Assembly (NCBI RefSeq): GCF_937936435.1
Contig: NZ_CALDDG010000034.1
Location: 1-45,694, forward strand
Length of the DNA stretch: 45,694 bases
Origin: an uncultured Sulfuricurvum sp.
GTDB taxonomy: Bacteria; Campylobacterota; Campylobacteria; Campylobacterales; Sulfurimonadaceae
Direction: 5' to 3'
The notes beneath the pieces are model-generated. The model saw nothing but the letters and a program-made list of their open reading frames with translations. It was not told the origin of the DNA and ran no database searches. Shown here piece by piece: positions 18,699 to 27,705 of this stretch (positions are counted from its first letter, which is position 1; every line of letters starts with the position of its first letter). A program made the position numbers and the translations under genes.

Positions 18699-19207
18699 TA
18701 CATCAGCCTTTTTGGTTTTTGAGCACGTGATGCACTCTCTTTACGAATTTTTTGCTGCAACAGCAATACTGCATATTGCAAGGTTTCAGGACGCGGTGCA
18801 CATCCCGGCAAATACAAATCGACAGGGATAACACGGTCTACCCCTTGAACCGTTGCATAGGTATTGAACATACCGCCGGTATTTGCGCATGATCCCATCG
18901 AAATAACCCATTTAGGTTCCGTCATCTGATCGTACAAACGGCGGATAAACTCCGCATGTTTTTTTGTCAAAGTTCCCGCAACGACCATGAGTTCCGCTTG
19001 ACGCGGAGAAGCACGGAAAATCGTACCGAAACGGTCGAAGTCGTAACGCGATGCCCCGGATGCCATCATTTCGATACCGCAGCACGCCAAACCGTACGTC
19101 AATGCCCAAATCGAGTTTGACCGACCCCAGTTGACTACTTTGTCGATCGTTGTCAAAGCGACGGGAAGTCCGCCGTCTTTGAGATAATTTACTTGATGTT
19201 GTGCCAT
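18698..19207 (-). CDS. nuoB: NADH-quinone oxidoreductase subunit B
   Basis: A subunit of 169 residues that carries the terminal cluster N2. The ligands are visible as the adjacent pair C42-C43 (LACCGIEMM), a Cys in SMGSCANTGG and one in YLPGCAPRPE. The start chosen is MAQHQVNYL at 19207 because AAAGGGG stands 7 bases upstream; an upstream in-frame ATG at 19228 would add seven residues (MEERGTR) not typical of the family. The gene therefore begins inside the last 19 bases of nuoA and overlaps nuoC by one base. Confidence 0.95.
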   Translation of the reverse strand: MAQHQVNYLKDGGLPVALTTIDKVVNWGRSNSIWALTYGLACCGIEMMASGASRYDFDRFGTIFRASPRQAELMVVAGTLTKKHAEFIRRLYDQMTEPKWVISMGSCANTGGMFNTYATVQGVDRVIPVDLYLPGCAPRPETLQYAVLLLQQKIRKESASRAQKPKRLM

Positions 19208-19578
19208 TCGAGTGCCCCTTTCTTCCACGCATAAACGAAACCGATTGCTAAAAGCAAGATGAACATCATCATCTCAACGAATCCGAACCATCCCAAAAGC
19301 TTAAAGTCAATTGCCCACGGAAACATAAAAACAATCTCTACGTCAAAGAGCAAAAACAATAATGCGAACAGATAAAACTGCGTCGAGATACGGTTCGGTT
19401 GTTTTGTCACTTCCGGTCCGCATTCGTAAACTGTCAGCTTAAGCTTTTCAGTGTCTTTAGCCGCTAATGCGCGGCTGGCTAAACGTGCGATGACGGTGGT
19501 AGTGTAGAATGCACCAAACGTCAACACGAACAGTACAAATACCCCAAAATAAGGATTTGCTACTTGGTAATGCTCCAT
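19189..19578 (-). CDS. nuoA: NADH-quinone oxidoreductase subunit A
   Basis: A membrane subunit of 129 residues with three helices, first gene of the operon. The family loop LKLTVYECGPEV with the conserved Glu-Cys, and FYLFALLFLLFDVEIVFMFPW with the buried Asp-Glu, are diagnostic. I set the start at MEHYQVANPYFG (19578), where AAAGGTCGG precedes it; the more upstream ATG at 19635 has no ribosome site and adds 19 residues unlike NuoA. That leaves a leader of up to about 150 bases below the likely promoters. Confidence 0.95.
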   Translation of the reverse strand: MEHYQVANPYFGVFVLFVLTFGAFYTTTVIARLASRALAAKDTEKLKLTVYECGPEVTKQPNRISTQFYLFALLFLLFDVEIVFMFPWAIDFKLLGWFGFVEMMMFILLLAIGFVYAWKKGALEWHNIK

Positions 19579-19934
19579 AATTCCGACCTTTTTGTGGTTG
19601 ATGGCATATCCCGGTTCGATAGAAACTTTCCCCATAGGATACGGTTTTACGTAAAAACAGTTATTGCACTATAACAAAAAGAGAATTAAAGCAACCCTTT
19701 AAGGGTTTATCTTTTTTTATTCGTGTTACTATTATAAACAAATAAATTGTACGTTTTATGCATTAGTGTCCAATTTAGTAACATATTTTACTTCAAGTTT
19801 TACAGATGTCACTATTTCCTACACATTGTGATAGTCATTTTGACTAAATTCTGGAGAAAAATATCAAAAAGTGGGGATTATCGGAAAGTCAGGGTCAAAA
19901 GAGCGTTCTTTCGACCTGGAAATATCGGAACGTC
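19579..19934 (-). promoter_or_regulatory. Leader and promoter region of the nuo operon
   Basis: This gap between the chemoreceptor gene and nuoA is AT-rich toward nuoA. On the minus strand there are two possible -10 boxes, TATAAT (19731-19736) and TATAGT (19668-19673), neither with a convincing -35. A perfect palindrome AACCCTT-A-AAGGGTT lies between them (19693-19707). Close to the chemoreceptor stop there is an imperfect hairpin (about 19890-19919) flanked by the near-identical repeats ATCGGAAAGTC (19880-19890) and ATCGGAACGTC (19924-19934). A terminator for the upstream gene or a regulator site is possible. No gene is supported here. Confidence 0.5.
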
Positions 19935-21029
19935 TTATTGTTTTTCCTGCAGCATTTGATCCAGCGTCGCAAATACGCCGTTGCTCGCAAGCTCCATCTC
20001 TTCAAATACTTTGACAAGACGCTCAGAACCGATACTTTCGGTTTTCATCAGATCAAAAATTTTGTGGGTCGAATTATGGACGATAGAGTGCGGTGTTTCA
20101 AGCGATGTGTAACTGGAAGTTTTTTTGAAAAACTCTGCCCCTTCCCCCTCATAATACCATTTGCCCAGACGGCAGTTATGATGATCGACAAACGCAAACT
20201 GCTCTTTACCGGTTATGGCGGAGAGATAAGTATTAACCTTCCATACGATATGATCGAGTTTCGCCAGACTCATAAATACCCGCTCTGCCGTATGTTCGGT
20301 ATTAATGAATGTCTTTCGCATCAACTGTGCGTTTTCTTCCATATTGGCATTAAAGGTCAAAATCGATTCGTTTGATTCTTGGATATTTTCCTGAACTTCG
20401 TCAAATTTTTCTCCGATCGTCGTAACGTCTTGTTTCATCGATTGCAAGGAGATATTAATTTCGCTAATTGCTTTATCGGTGCGATCAGCCAGTTTACGGA
20501 CCTCGTCTGCTACGACCGCGAAGCCTCTTCCGTGTTCACCCGCACGCGCTGCTTCAATCGCCGCATTCAACGCCAAAAGATTTGTCTGGTCGGAGATATC
20601 TTTGATCAATACCAAAATATTCGCCACGTCTTGCGCCCGTTCCGATAAGGCATGTACCGTTTCCATCGAATCGGCGGCCAGATGGTTAAGTCCGTCCAAA
20701 GTCGCGGAGATTCCGGAAGCTTTTTGCCCAAGCTCAACAATATTTTCCAATAAAGAAGTGGACTGTGCAATGTTTTCTTTGGAAGCGGAGACCGATGCAG
20801 CCATATTCCCCTGAATATCAATGAGATTCTTTTTAAGCTGCTCGTTTTGATACGTCATCATTATCGATGCGTTGTCGCATTTGCTGTGATCTGATTGTTT
20901 TTCAATCACTTGCTCTTGTTCGCGGAGACGCTCATTTAATCTTCGGTTTTCGTCCCGAAGATTTTCAACCTCTTTTTTAGCGGTTTCCAACTCTTCTCTT
21001 AAAACTGAATCATCATTAAACCAACCCAT
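19935..21029 (-). CDS. Cytoplasmic chemoreceptor with CZB zinc-binding domain (TlpD-like)
   Basis: A 364-residue methyl-accepting chemotaxis protein without any membrane segment. An N-terminal coiled coil (residues 8-50) leads into the signalling domain, whose hairpin tip is seen as ISDQTNLLALNAAIEAARAGEHGRGFAVVADEVRKLADRT near residues 150-190. The C terminus is a CZB domain: LDHIVWKVN, HHNCRLGKWYYEG and TPHSIVHNSTHK provide the His/Cys zinc ligands. Helicobacter pylori TlpD, a soluble receptor with the same layout, senses oxidative and energy-related cues. The gene has its own promoter and lies directly upstream of nuo in the same direction. A sensing role linked to redox or metabolism is an inference from the family and position. 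Confidence 0.92.
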   Translation of the reverse strand: MGWFNDDSVLREELETAKKEVENLRDENRRLNERLREQEQVIEKQSDHSKCDNASIMMTYQNEQLKKNLIDIQGNMAASVSASKENIAQSTSLLENIVELGQKASGISATLDGLNHLAADSMETVHALSERAQDVANILVLIKDISDQTNLLALNAAIEAARAGEHGRGFAVVADEVRKLADRTDKAISEINISLQSMKQDVTTIGEKFDEVQENIQESNESILTFNANMEENAQLMRKTFINTEHTAERVFMSLAKLDHIVWKVNTYLSAITGKEQFAFVDHHNCRLGKWYYEGEGAEFFKKTSSYTSLETPHSIVHNSTHKIFDLMKTESIGSERLVKVFEEMELASNGVFATLDQMLQEKQ

Positions 21030-21069
21030 AGCCCATCCCTATTTATCACATTTTTTTTACCGATTTTCG

Positions 21070-21098
21070 ATTATACCCTGCCTCTTAACAATATACAA
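21070..21098 (-). promoter_or_regulatory. Sigma-70 type promoter of the chemoreceptor gene
   Basis: On the minus strand TTGTAT and TATAAT are separated by exactly 17 bases, ending about 41 bases before the ATG at 21029. This is one of the best promoter matches in the window. Confidence 0.7.
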
Positions 21099-21141
21099 TC
21101 GGGCAAGTTTAATTTATCGAATAATGTGATACTTATGTGAT

Positions 21142-22878
21142 TTAATGGTTGATGAAACCGACCGATTTTTCCCCTTCGAAACTGCCGGAACGCTCTTTAT
21201 GTATTTCAGCCGTAAAATCTTCAAGTCTAAATGTCCCTTCGGCTCTGGCAGCGACGTGATAGGCCGTATTTTTGACAATCAGATTGATTTGTCCTCCGGT
21301 CAACGGATAAGAAGCCAGTTTTTCGACATCAAACCCCTCTTCATACGGAGCGTTGGGAGGAAGCATCATCTTCCAGAGTGTCAGGCGCTGTTTCTGATCC
21401 GGTTTTTTAAACTCGATTTTATAGTTGAAACGGCGTGAAAATGCCTGATCGATGTTTTCTAAAAGATTGGTTGTCGCAATCAAAATACCCTGAAATTTCT
21501 CGATCTGCTCCAGAAAAATATTCTGCATCTGGTTATGCATCTGATCGGCAGACGAACCGATACCGGCCGAACGTGCGGAGAGAAATTGGTCTGCTTCATT
21601 TAGTAACAGTATCGGCTCCGTTTTGGTTTGTTTGGTCAGATCGGCATAGGTATCAAAAATTTTCCGGACATTCTTCTCCGATTCTCCGACATACATCGAC
21701 AAGATTTTCGAACAATCAAAACTAAGCACCTGCCGTTTAAGCGAACGGGCAAGTGAATGTGCCGTCAACGTTTTACCCGTCCCCGGAGGGCCGTAGAAGA
21801 TGATCCGCGCATCGATCCCCGCTTTTTTGTCTTTAATCCCCCATTCATGAAGCCGTGCGATCACTTCACGATCAAGCTGGCGCATGAGATTTTGCAGGGT
21901 CTGTTCCGTCGTCGGGTTGAGAACTACGTTTTCAAGCGACGTCGTCGGTTCGATCAACTCAAAAATCTCCTGCTCTTTGATCAGCATGTCAAGTTTGAGC
22001 TTACGTACTTTTTTCTTTTTCTGCGGGTGCATGATCGACTGAAGCACCTCATCGACAATGTAAAAAGCACGGCTGATTCCGCCGAACGGGTTTAGCATCT
22101 CCTCGTAGTCAATCACCTCTTCATTAATCAGACGGGCGCCGTCTTCGAGAAGAGCGCGGTTTTTGATCCGCTCATAATCGTCAAAACTGATCAAATCGAT
22201 CAGAGTGTTCATCTCCCGAAGATTCCCCTCGGTCGCGCTGTATTCTTCTTTGAGCAAAGCCAAGAAAATGACCTGTTCTTTCGGTTCAAGTTTCTTTTGT
22301 TTGAAGAATCGATCCAAAACGACATCCAACGATGTTTGCGCGATCCGCTCATCGATCCGTTTCTCAAGGAGATCGAGCTTGTTTTGGATACGGTTGATCC
22401 CTAACGAATGTTCGTTGCCGTTGTGACGGATAATCGACATTTTCTGATACAGCTCGATACGGAAAAACTGGTCTTGGAGGTATTCGAGATGATCGGCATA
22501 GGGTTTGATATCCGGCAGCGTCATCTCCAGCGAACCGTCTTCGAGAAGTTTCATAAAAACCGATGTCAGAGCGACCGGAGTGTTATACAATTCGAGGTGT
22601 GACATATCGCTGATTTTTATCGGGGTAAAAGAGTGATGGGTGATCCATCCCAGTTCCAACAGTGTCTTGACCTCTCCGAAATGCTCCAGATACGAATAAT
22701 CGTCCGCACCGTAGAGTTCTTGCAGCAGTTCGGCGACGATCACGTCTTCTTGTGACTGTAAAAATTTCCGGGTCAAAAGCTGCAATATCTTTGCCTCTTC
22801 CACCGTACATTTGAGCTGTGAAAAGACATGCGTCTGTTCAATAGCGGTATTTTCTAAAAAATCGATCAAATATTTCAA
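21142..22878 (-). CDS. AAA-family ATPase (Cj0377-like)
   Basis: A 578-residue protein read from a TTG with AAGGAAACC upstream. The first 340 residues are helical and unrecognised. A single AAA module follows: Walker A FYGPPGTGKT (about 363-370), Walker B ILLLNEADQF (about 423, with Asn where Asp is usual), the GIGSSADQMHNQMQN segment, and sensor/arginine-finger region IATTNLLENIDQAFSRRFNYKIEF. It resembles the CDC48/FtsH-like AAA class without a protease or membrane domain; Campylobacter jejuni has a similar uncharacterised ATPase of about 570 residues. It probably remodels a protein partner, identity unknown. It follows the acyl-CoA ligase gene by 68 bases. Confidence 0.8.
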   Translation of the reverse strand: MKYLIDFLENTAIEQTHVFSQLKCTVEEAKILQLLTRKFLQSQEDVIVAELLQELYGADDYSYLEHFGEVKTLLELGWITHHSFTPIKISDMSHLELYNTPVALTSVFMKLLEDGSLEMTLPDIKPYADHLEYLQDQFFRIELYQKMSIIRHNGNEHSLGINRIQNKLDLLEKRIDERIAQTSLDVVLDRFFKQKKLEPKEQVIFLALLKEEYSATEGNLREMNTLIDLISFDDYERIKNRALLEDGARLINEEVIDYEEMLNPFGGISRAFYIVDEVLQSIMHPQKKKKVRKLKLDMLIKEQEIFELIEPTTSLENVVLNPTTEQTLQNLMRQLDREVIARLHEWGIKDKKAGIDARIIFYGPPGTGKTLTAHSLARSLKRQVLSFDCSKILSMYVGESEKNVRKIFDTYADLTKQTKTEPILLLNEADQFLSARSAGIGSSADQMHNQMQNIFLEQIEKFQGILIATTNLLENIDQAFSRRFNYKIEFKKPDQKQRLTLWKMMLPPNAPYEEGFDVEKLASYPLTGGQINLIVKNTAYHVAARAEGTFRLEDFTAEIHKERSGSFEGEKSVGFINH

Positions 22879-22946
22879 TGGTTTCCTTGTTGCTGCTGTT
22901 TAAAATGCCTTTGGAACAAAGTTCCGCATGGCTACGCTTGCCTCGT

Positions 22947-24494
22947 TTACGAAGCAGATTTATCTTTTAAAATTCTTTTGAGTACTTTGCCGGTAGCCGT
23001 CTTTGGTAATGATTCTACCACGGTAATGGTTTTAGGAATTTTAAATGCCGCAAGATGTTCTTTTAATTCACTTTTAATTTGTGAAGAGGATGTCTTTTCA
23101 TACCCCTCTTCCAGCTCGATGTAAGCGATCGGAACCTCGCCGCTGTGCGGATCGCTGATACCGATCACCGCCGCTAGTTTTACCGACGGCAAAAGCATCA
23201 TTTGCTCTTCGATTTGACGAGGATAAATATTGATCCCTTTGGAAATGATCAAATCTTTGATACGATCAACGATATAGATATAACCGTCTTCGTCGATTTT
23301 CGCCATATCTCCGGTTCGAAGCCACCCGTTATGAATCGCTTCCTCGGTCGCAGCAAGATTGTTCAAATACCCCTGCATAACGCAATCTCCCCGCACGATC
23401 AATTCTCCCACTTCTCCGATAGGAAGCTCGAGCATCTCATCGTCGACGACTTTAACTTCATATCCGTACAACGGCGGTCCGACGGAAAGAGTTTTTTGTC
23501 TTCCGATCGGATTGATCGCAACGGCAGGGGAACATTCGCTCAATCCATACCCTTCCAGCATAACCGCACGGCGGAAAGTCGATTCGAATTTATCCAGTGT
23601 ATCCCGGTTTAATGCCGAACCGCCGGATATAAAACAACGAATAGAGTTAAACCACAAAAAGTACCACGGCAATTTAGCCCGGATCAGTGCATTATAGATA
23701 TCCGGAACCCCCATGAAAATCGTGACCCTCTTCAAAAACGTCTGCTTTATAATCGTGCTGAACGGAAGAATCGAGGGGATGATGACAAACGAACCGCGCA
23801 TAAAAAAAGGGAGTATCACCATGATCGCAAAGGTAAAAGAGTGAAACATCGGCAGATACACAATAAAACGGTCTCTCGGAGTCAGATTGAATCGTTCCTG
23901 CGCCGCTATCAAATTCGACATCAGATTTCGGTTACTGATCATCGCCCCTTTAGGATGGCCCGTCGTTCCCGAGGTATAAAAAATAACCGCAGTATCATCC
24001 AGATGTGAGGATGCAGAGAGATGCGTATGTAAAGCTGCATTCACCATTTCATCAAACACCGTATGCTTATGATCTTCCCTCGGTGCCCGATCGATCCAAA
24101 TCGTATGCCGAAGCGACTCGACACTATCGCATAAGTCGGCTGTCTCTTTTGCCAATTTTGAACCTGTGATCAATACTTTTGCACCGCAATCATTCAAGAT
24201 ATAACGGTACTCTTCATTTTTGAGCATCGTATTGATCGGAACCGAAATCGCACCCAGTTTGTTGATCGCAAAAACACTTTGGACGAATTCGACGCTATTG
24301 GGACAGATCAGGGCGATAGTATCGTTTTTTGTTACCCCCAATAGTTCCAAAGCCCGTGCCGTACGATCCACACGCTCCAAAAATTCGCGATAGGTATACT
24401 TTTTCGTTTCGATAAAAATAACTGTTTTTCTCGGATAGGTCTCGACAGCCTCCGACAACATCCCATAAAAATTGTCGTACGGATACGTGATCAA
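22947..24494 (-). CDS. fadD: Long-chain acyl-CoA synthetase (AMP-binding)
   Basis: A 515-residue adenylate-forming enzyme that activates a carboxylic acid with ATP and transfers it to CoA. The phosphate loop IFYTSGTTGHPKGAMIS is at about residues 170-186. YGLSECSP follows near 315, WLRTGDMAKIDEDGYIYIVDR near 395, the hinge DLIISKGINIYPRQIE after it, and the catalytic lysine in LPKTATGKVLKR near the C terminus. The substrate cannot be fixed from sequence, but its start overlaps the FadL-like gene by 4 bases, which points to fatty acids or similar hydrophobic acids taken up through that channel. No beta-oxidation genes are in the window, so the acyl-CoA may be used for lipid synthesis. Confidence 0.88.
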   Translation of the reverse strand: MITYPYDNFYGMLSEAVETYPRKTVIFIETKKYTYREFLERVDRTARALELLGVTKNDTIALICPNSVEFVQSVFAINKLGAISVPINTMLKNEEYRYILNDCGAKVLITGSKLAKETADLCDSVESLRHTIWIDRAPREDHKHTVFDEMVNAALHTHLSASSHLDDTAVIFYTSGTTGHPKGAMISNRNLMSNLIAAQERFNLTPRDRFIVYLPMFHSFTFAIMVILPFFMRGSFVIIPSILPFSTIIKQTFLKRVTIFMGVPDIYNALIRAKLPWYFLWFNSIRCFISGGSALNRDTLDKFESTFRRAVMLEGYGLSECSPAVAINPIGRQKTLSVGPPLYGYEVKVVDDEMLELPIGEVGELIVRGDCVMQGYLNNLAATEEAIHNGWLRTGDMAKIDEDGYIYIVDRIKDLIISKGINIYPRQIEEQMMLLPSVKLAAVIGISDPHSGEVPIAYIELEEGYEKTSSSQIKSELKEHLAAFKIPKTITVVESLPKTATGKVLKRILKDKSAS

Positions 24495-25681
24495 AATCGG
24501 TACTCGACTCCTGCGGTGACCAGATAGACACGCGCATTTGAAAATTCGCCGTTAATGGAGCTATTGGCTACATCGCGGCTCTTTTTGACATCGAACAATC
24601 CGGACAAACCGACATTCCATTGCGAATCGATTTGATATCTTCCGCCCAACGATACTACCCATGCATCCGAGTCGGGAAGTTCATATCCCAATGTGTCGGC
24701 AGGAACCGGCGTTTCATCGTACTCAAGCCCGCCCATCCATGTCCATGCATCCATCGTGTGGGTCACACCGAAACGATAACTGTTGGAGTTTTCCCAGTTT
24801 TTTGCTTTCGGGTCATCAAAATACGGTGTTAAAGGGGCAATCGATACGGGATAATTAAAATCGAGCTGTTTGTATTTCGACCAAAACGTCCGTTCGTAAA
24901 CCGCTTCTACCGTCGTTCCGGAACCAAACGTATACGCTGCCGCAAGATTTAACGCCGCGGGAAGGGGAATCGTTACGCTGACATCGCCGTTATATACGGG
25001 AGTCCCTATCGGAGCGCCGACATAAAGTTTGGCGTCTCCTTCCAGTGTCAGATCGATATTGGAACGGTAGGTTGCAGCCAATTTCCATGCAGATGAAGGC
25101 TTATACATGAGCGCGAGATTGTAGCCGTAATCAACGGAACTCCCCTCCATATCCCTCGAAACGGCTGCCGTACTTTTGACGACACCTTCGCTCGAAAGTA
25201 CACGAAATCCCACTCCGAAGCTCACGGTATCACTCAACGCAAACGCAACGCTAGGGTTGATCTCGATCGTGCGCAGCGTAAACTCTTGTGCCGTCGATCG
25301 CGGTACGATATCGTCCCACCGTTTCGACAATCCTGCCGGAATCACGACGCTTAAACCGACGCGAGCACTACTGTTTCCCAACTTTCCGGACGCATAGTGA
25401 AGCGTCGGAATCAGATAATTTTCTCTTTTTGAACTGTATTCCCCGCTCACTCCGGAAAAATCGATCGGAGGAAGCCCGATATAGGTTGCATCTGCTTCGA
25501 AAAATCCGACATCATCGTTATACACCATCGCCGCAGGATTATAATAAGCCGCATCGGCTCCGTGGGCATTAGCCACATATGCGGCACACAGTGCCGTCGC
25601 ATTCACGGAGTTCTCGGGTATTTTATACCCTCCAGCCACCAAAGTTGCCGAAGCGATGATCGATAATGTCGCAACTCTCAT
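24491..25681 (-). CDS. FadL/OmpP1-type outer-membrane transport protein
   Basis: A 396-residue protein with a signal peptide (MRVATLSIIASATLVAGG) and the FadL N-terminal hatch pattern: SVNATALCAAYVANAHGADAAYYNPAAM contains the NPA motif of the family. The rest is alternating beta strands ending in the aromatic YLVTAGVEYRF, as outer-membrane beta barrels do. FadL proteins let long-chain fatty acids or aromatic hydrocarbons cross the outer membrane. Only one base is shared with the upstream nfo gene and four with the downstream acyl-CoA ligase gene. The coupling to the ligase supports a fatty-acid role, with aromatic compounds as the alternative. Confidence 0.88.
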   Translation of the reverse strand: MRVATLSIIASATLVAGGYKIPENSVNATALCAAYVANAHGADAAYYNPAAMVYNDDVGFFEADATYIGLPPIDFSGVSGEYSSKRENYLIPTLHYASGKLGNSSARVGLSVVIPAGLSKRWDDIVPRSTAQEFTLRTIEINPSVAFALSDTVSFGVGFRVLSSEGVVKSTAAVSRDMEGSSVDYGYNLALMYKPSSAWKLAATYRSNIDLTLEGDAKLYVGAPIGTPVYNGDVSVTIPLPAALNLAAAYTFGSGTTVEAVYERTFWSKYKQLDFNYPVSIAPLTPYFDDPKAKNWENSNSYRFGVTHTMDAWTWMGGLEYDETPVPADTLGYELPDSDAWVVSLGGRYQIDSQWNVGLSGLFDVKKSRDVANSSINGEFSNARVYLVTAGVEYRF

Positions 25682-26526
25682 TATGTCTCCATGGAATACA
25701 GAAGTTTAATCTCCTCGGCCCATATCGTTTCATCGATGGTCTCCAATACCAACGGAATATCATCCATCCGAGGATCGTTCATGATAAATCCGAATGCATC
25801 GAGCCCTATTTTTCCTTTGCCGAGAGAATCGTGCCGGTCGACATGACTCCCAAGATCGGGTTTCGAATCGTTGATATGCATCCCTCTGAGATAGTTGAAT
25901 CCCACTATTCTATCAAACTCTGCCCATGTTGCATCATAGGCCTCGCGCGTTCGTATATCGTAACCAGCGGTAAACATATGACACGTATCGATACAGACAC
26001 CGACGCGGGATTTGTCCGCTATACGCTCTATAATGGCGTTTAAATGTTCAAATTTCCAGCCCAGATTACTCCCCTGACCCGCCGTATTTTCAATCACGAG
26101 AGTGACACCTTCGGTAACACTTAGTGTCTCGTTCATCGAGCTTGCAATACGCTCGATGCACTCTTCCTCACTGATCTGTTTGAGATGGCTCCCCGGATGA
26201 AAGTTCAAACGATCCAATCCCAACTGCATACAACGGCGCGTCTCGTCGATAAACGCTTCGAGCGATTTTTGCCGTTTGTCCTCTTCGGGATGACCGAGAT
26301 TGATCAGGTACGAATCGTGCGGGAGGATATGTTTGGGGAGGATTCCGCTTTTGGTGAGGTTCTCTTTGAACAGCGCTATCGTCTCCTCATCCAGAGGCTT
26401 TGCCGCCCACTGTTTTTGGTTTTTGGTAAAAAGGGCAAACGCTTTTGCCCCGATCGCCATCGCATTGAGAGGGGCGTTAAAGACACCGCCTGACGCCGAG
26501 ACGTGAGCACCTACATATTTTGACAT
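25681..26526 (-). CDS. nfo: Endonuclease IV (AP endonuclease)
   Basis: A 281-residue TIM-barrel enzyme that cuts DNA at abasic sites during base excision repair. Family features in order are VGAHVSASGGVFNAP at the N terminus, LPHDSYLINLGHP near residue 75, RLNFHPGSHL near 105, LVIENTAGQGSNLG near 145, GVCIDTCHMFTAGYD near 180 and GMHINDSKPDLGSHVDRHDSLG near 220; these supply the three-zinc ligands (His, Glu, Asp). The length is standard. It lies 30 bases after the aminotransferase gene. Confidence 0.96.
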   Translation of the reverse strand: MSKYVGAHVSASGGVFNAPLNAMAIGAKAFALFTKNQKQWAAKPLDEETIALFKENLTKSGILPKHILPHDSYLINLGHPEEDKRQKSLEAFIDETRRCMQLGLDRLNFHPGSHLKQISEEECIERIASSMNETLSVTEGVTLVIENTAGQGSNLGWKFEHLNAIIERIADKSRVGVCIDTCHMFTAGYDIRTREAYDATWAEFDRIVGFNYLRGMHINDSKPDLGSHVDRHDSLGKGKIGLDAFGFIMNDPRMDDIPLVLETIDETIWAEEIKLLYSMET

Positions 26527-26556
26527 GAATATTCCTGATAGTTTTATCTCGGCATT

Positions 26557-27705
26557 CTACCGAAGTTTCCGAATCTTCTCCGCCGCCTCTTCGAGTACAT
26601 CGAGCGGTTTAGAGTAGCAAAAGCGGACCATATTTTTCCCCGAATCGTCGTGGTAAAACGCCCGTCCCGGAACCGATGCAATCCCTGTTCTCTCTAAAAT
26701 TTCCATCGCTTTTTCAAAATCATCATTACCGCTAACGTTACTAACATCAGTCATAACATAATACGCACCGTTCGGAACGCTCGGGTTCAATCTCGCATCG
26801 CGCAGCGCATCACAAAAAATGTCCCGTTTATGCTGATGAATGCGGGAGAGTTCGGCATAATAGCCGTCTCCCAGTTTTTCCAGCCCTTCCGCCGCGCCAA
26901 TCTGCAACGGTGCGGGAGCACAGACGTAGATCAGATCGTTGAGCTGTGCCATCGCCTCGATGACATTCGCGGGAGCTATCGCGTATCCCAACCGCCAGCC
27001 CGTGATGCTGAAGACCTTGGAAAAGCCGGAGAGTACCACACATCGGTTTTTCAGACTCGGAACACTAAGCGCCGTTACATGCACCGCACCGTCATAGAGA
27101 AAATGTTCATACATCTCATTGGCAAACACGATCAGATCATGTGACTCGGCAAAAGTTCCTATCCGCTCCAATTCTTCTCGTGTAAAAACTTTTCCGCTGG
27201 GGTTGGCAGGGTTACAGATCACTATCGCGCGGGTTTTGGAGGTAACCGCAGCTTCAAGCGCCGTGATATCGAGATTCCATTGCGGCGCTTCGAGACGGAC
27301 ATACGTCGGTACCGCTCCGATCGAAAGGAGAGTCGAACGGTGATAGCCGTAATAAGGTTCGAACAAAATCACCTCATCGAGCGGGTTAAGCAGCGCCATG
27401 CACGCCGTGTAAAATGCCCCCGTCGCTCCGTCACTCACCAAAACCTGATTCGACTCGATAGCAACGTCATAAAATCGTTTCATCTTATCGGTGATCGCCT
27501 GGCGCAGACGGGGCAGCCCTTCCGTCGGGGTATAAGTATTAATCCCCTCATCCATCGCCCGTTTGGCACCGTCTATCACCTCTTTCGGAATCTCCAGATC
27601 GCAGACACCCTGTGCCATATTGATTCCGCCTACCGCATTGCAAGCACGGGTCATCGATCGGATCTCCGATTGGGCAATCGAACCGGAACGTTCACTCAGT
27701 CGCAT
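26557..27705 (-). CDS. PLP-dependent class I aminotransferase
   Basis: A 382-residue fold-type I aminotransferase. NMAQGVCDLEIPKEV and NTYTPTEGLPRLRQAI open the protein, followed by NPANPSGKVFTREEL (the substrate-binding Asn region) and LSGFSKVFSITGWRLGY with the PLP-binding lysine near residue 232. The C-terminal MVRFCYSK has the carboxylate-binding arginine. It resembles the aspartate/kynurenine/methionine aminotransferase group; the exact amino acid cannot be read. AAAGGAG stands 6 bases before the ATG, which lies within the end of the lipoprotein gene (14-base overlap). Confidence 0.9.
   Translation of the reverse strand: MRLSERSGSIAQSEIRSMTRACNAVGGINMAQGVCDLEIPKEVIDGAKRAMDEGINTYTPTEGLPRLRQAITDKMKRFYDVAIESNQVLVSDGATGAFYTACMALLNPLDEVILFEPYYGYHRSTLLSIGAVPTYVRLEAPQWNLDITALEAAVTSKTRAIVICNPANPSGKVFTREELERIGTFAESHDLIVFANEMYEHFLYDGAVHVTALSVPSLKNRCVVLSGFSKVFSITGWRLGYAIAPANVIEAMAQLNDLIYVCAPAPLQIGAAEGLEKLGDGYYAELSRIHQHKRDIFCDALRDARLNPSVPNGAYYVMTDVSNVSGNDDFEKAMEILERTGIASVPGRAFYHDDSGKNMVRFCYSKPLDVLEEAAEKIRKLR

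Noticed and set aside
17997..18722. A 241-codon plus-strand frame opposite nuoC
   Set aside because: Entirely antisense to a typical 30-kDa subunit; no family features.
19635..19635. Upstream ATG as nuoA start
   Set aside because: No ribosome site and 19 extra residues not seen in NuoA; the ATG at 19578 fits family length and has AAAGG upstream.
22947..25681. Complete fatty-acid degradation cluster
   Set aside because: Only uptake and activation genes are present; no dehydrogenase, hydratase or thiolase is in the window.
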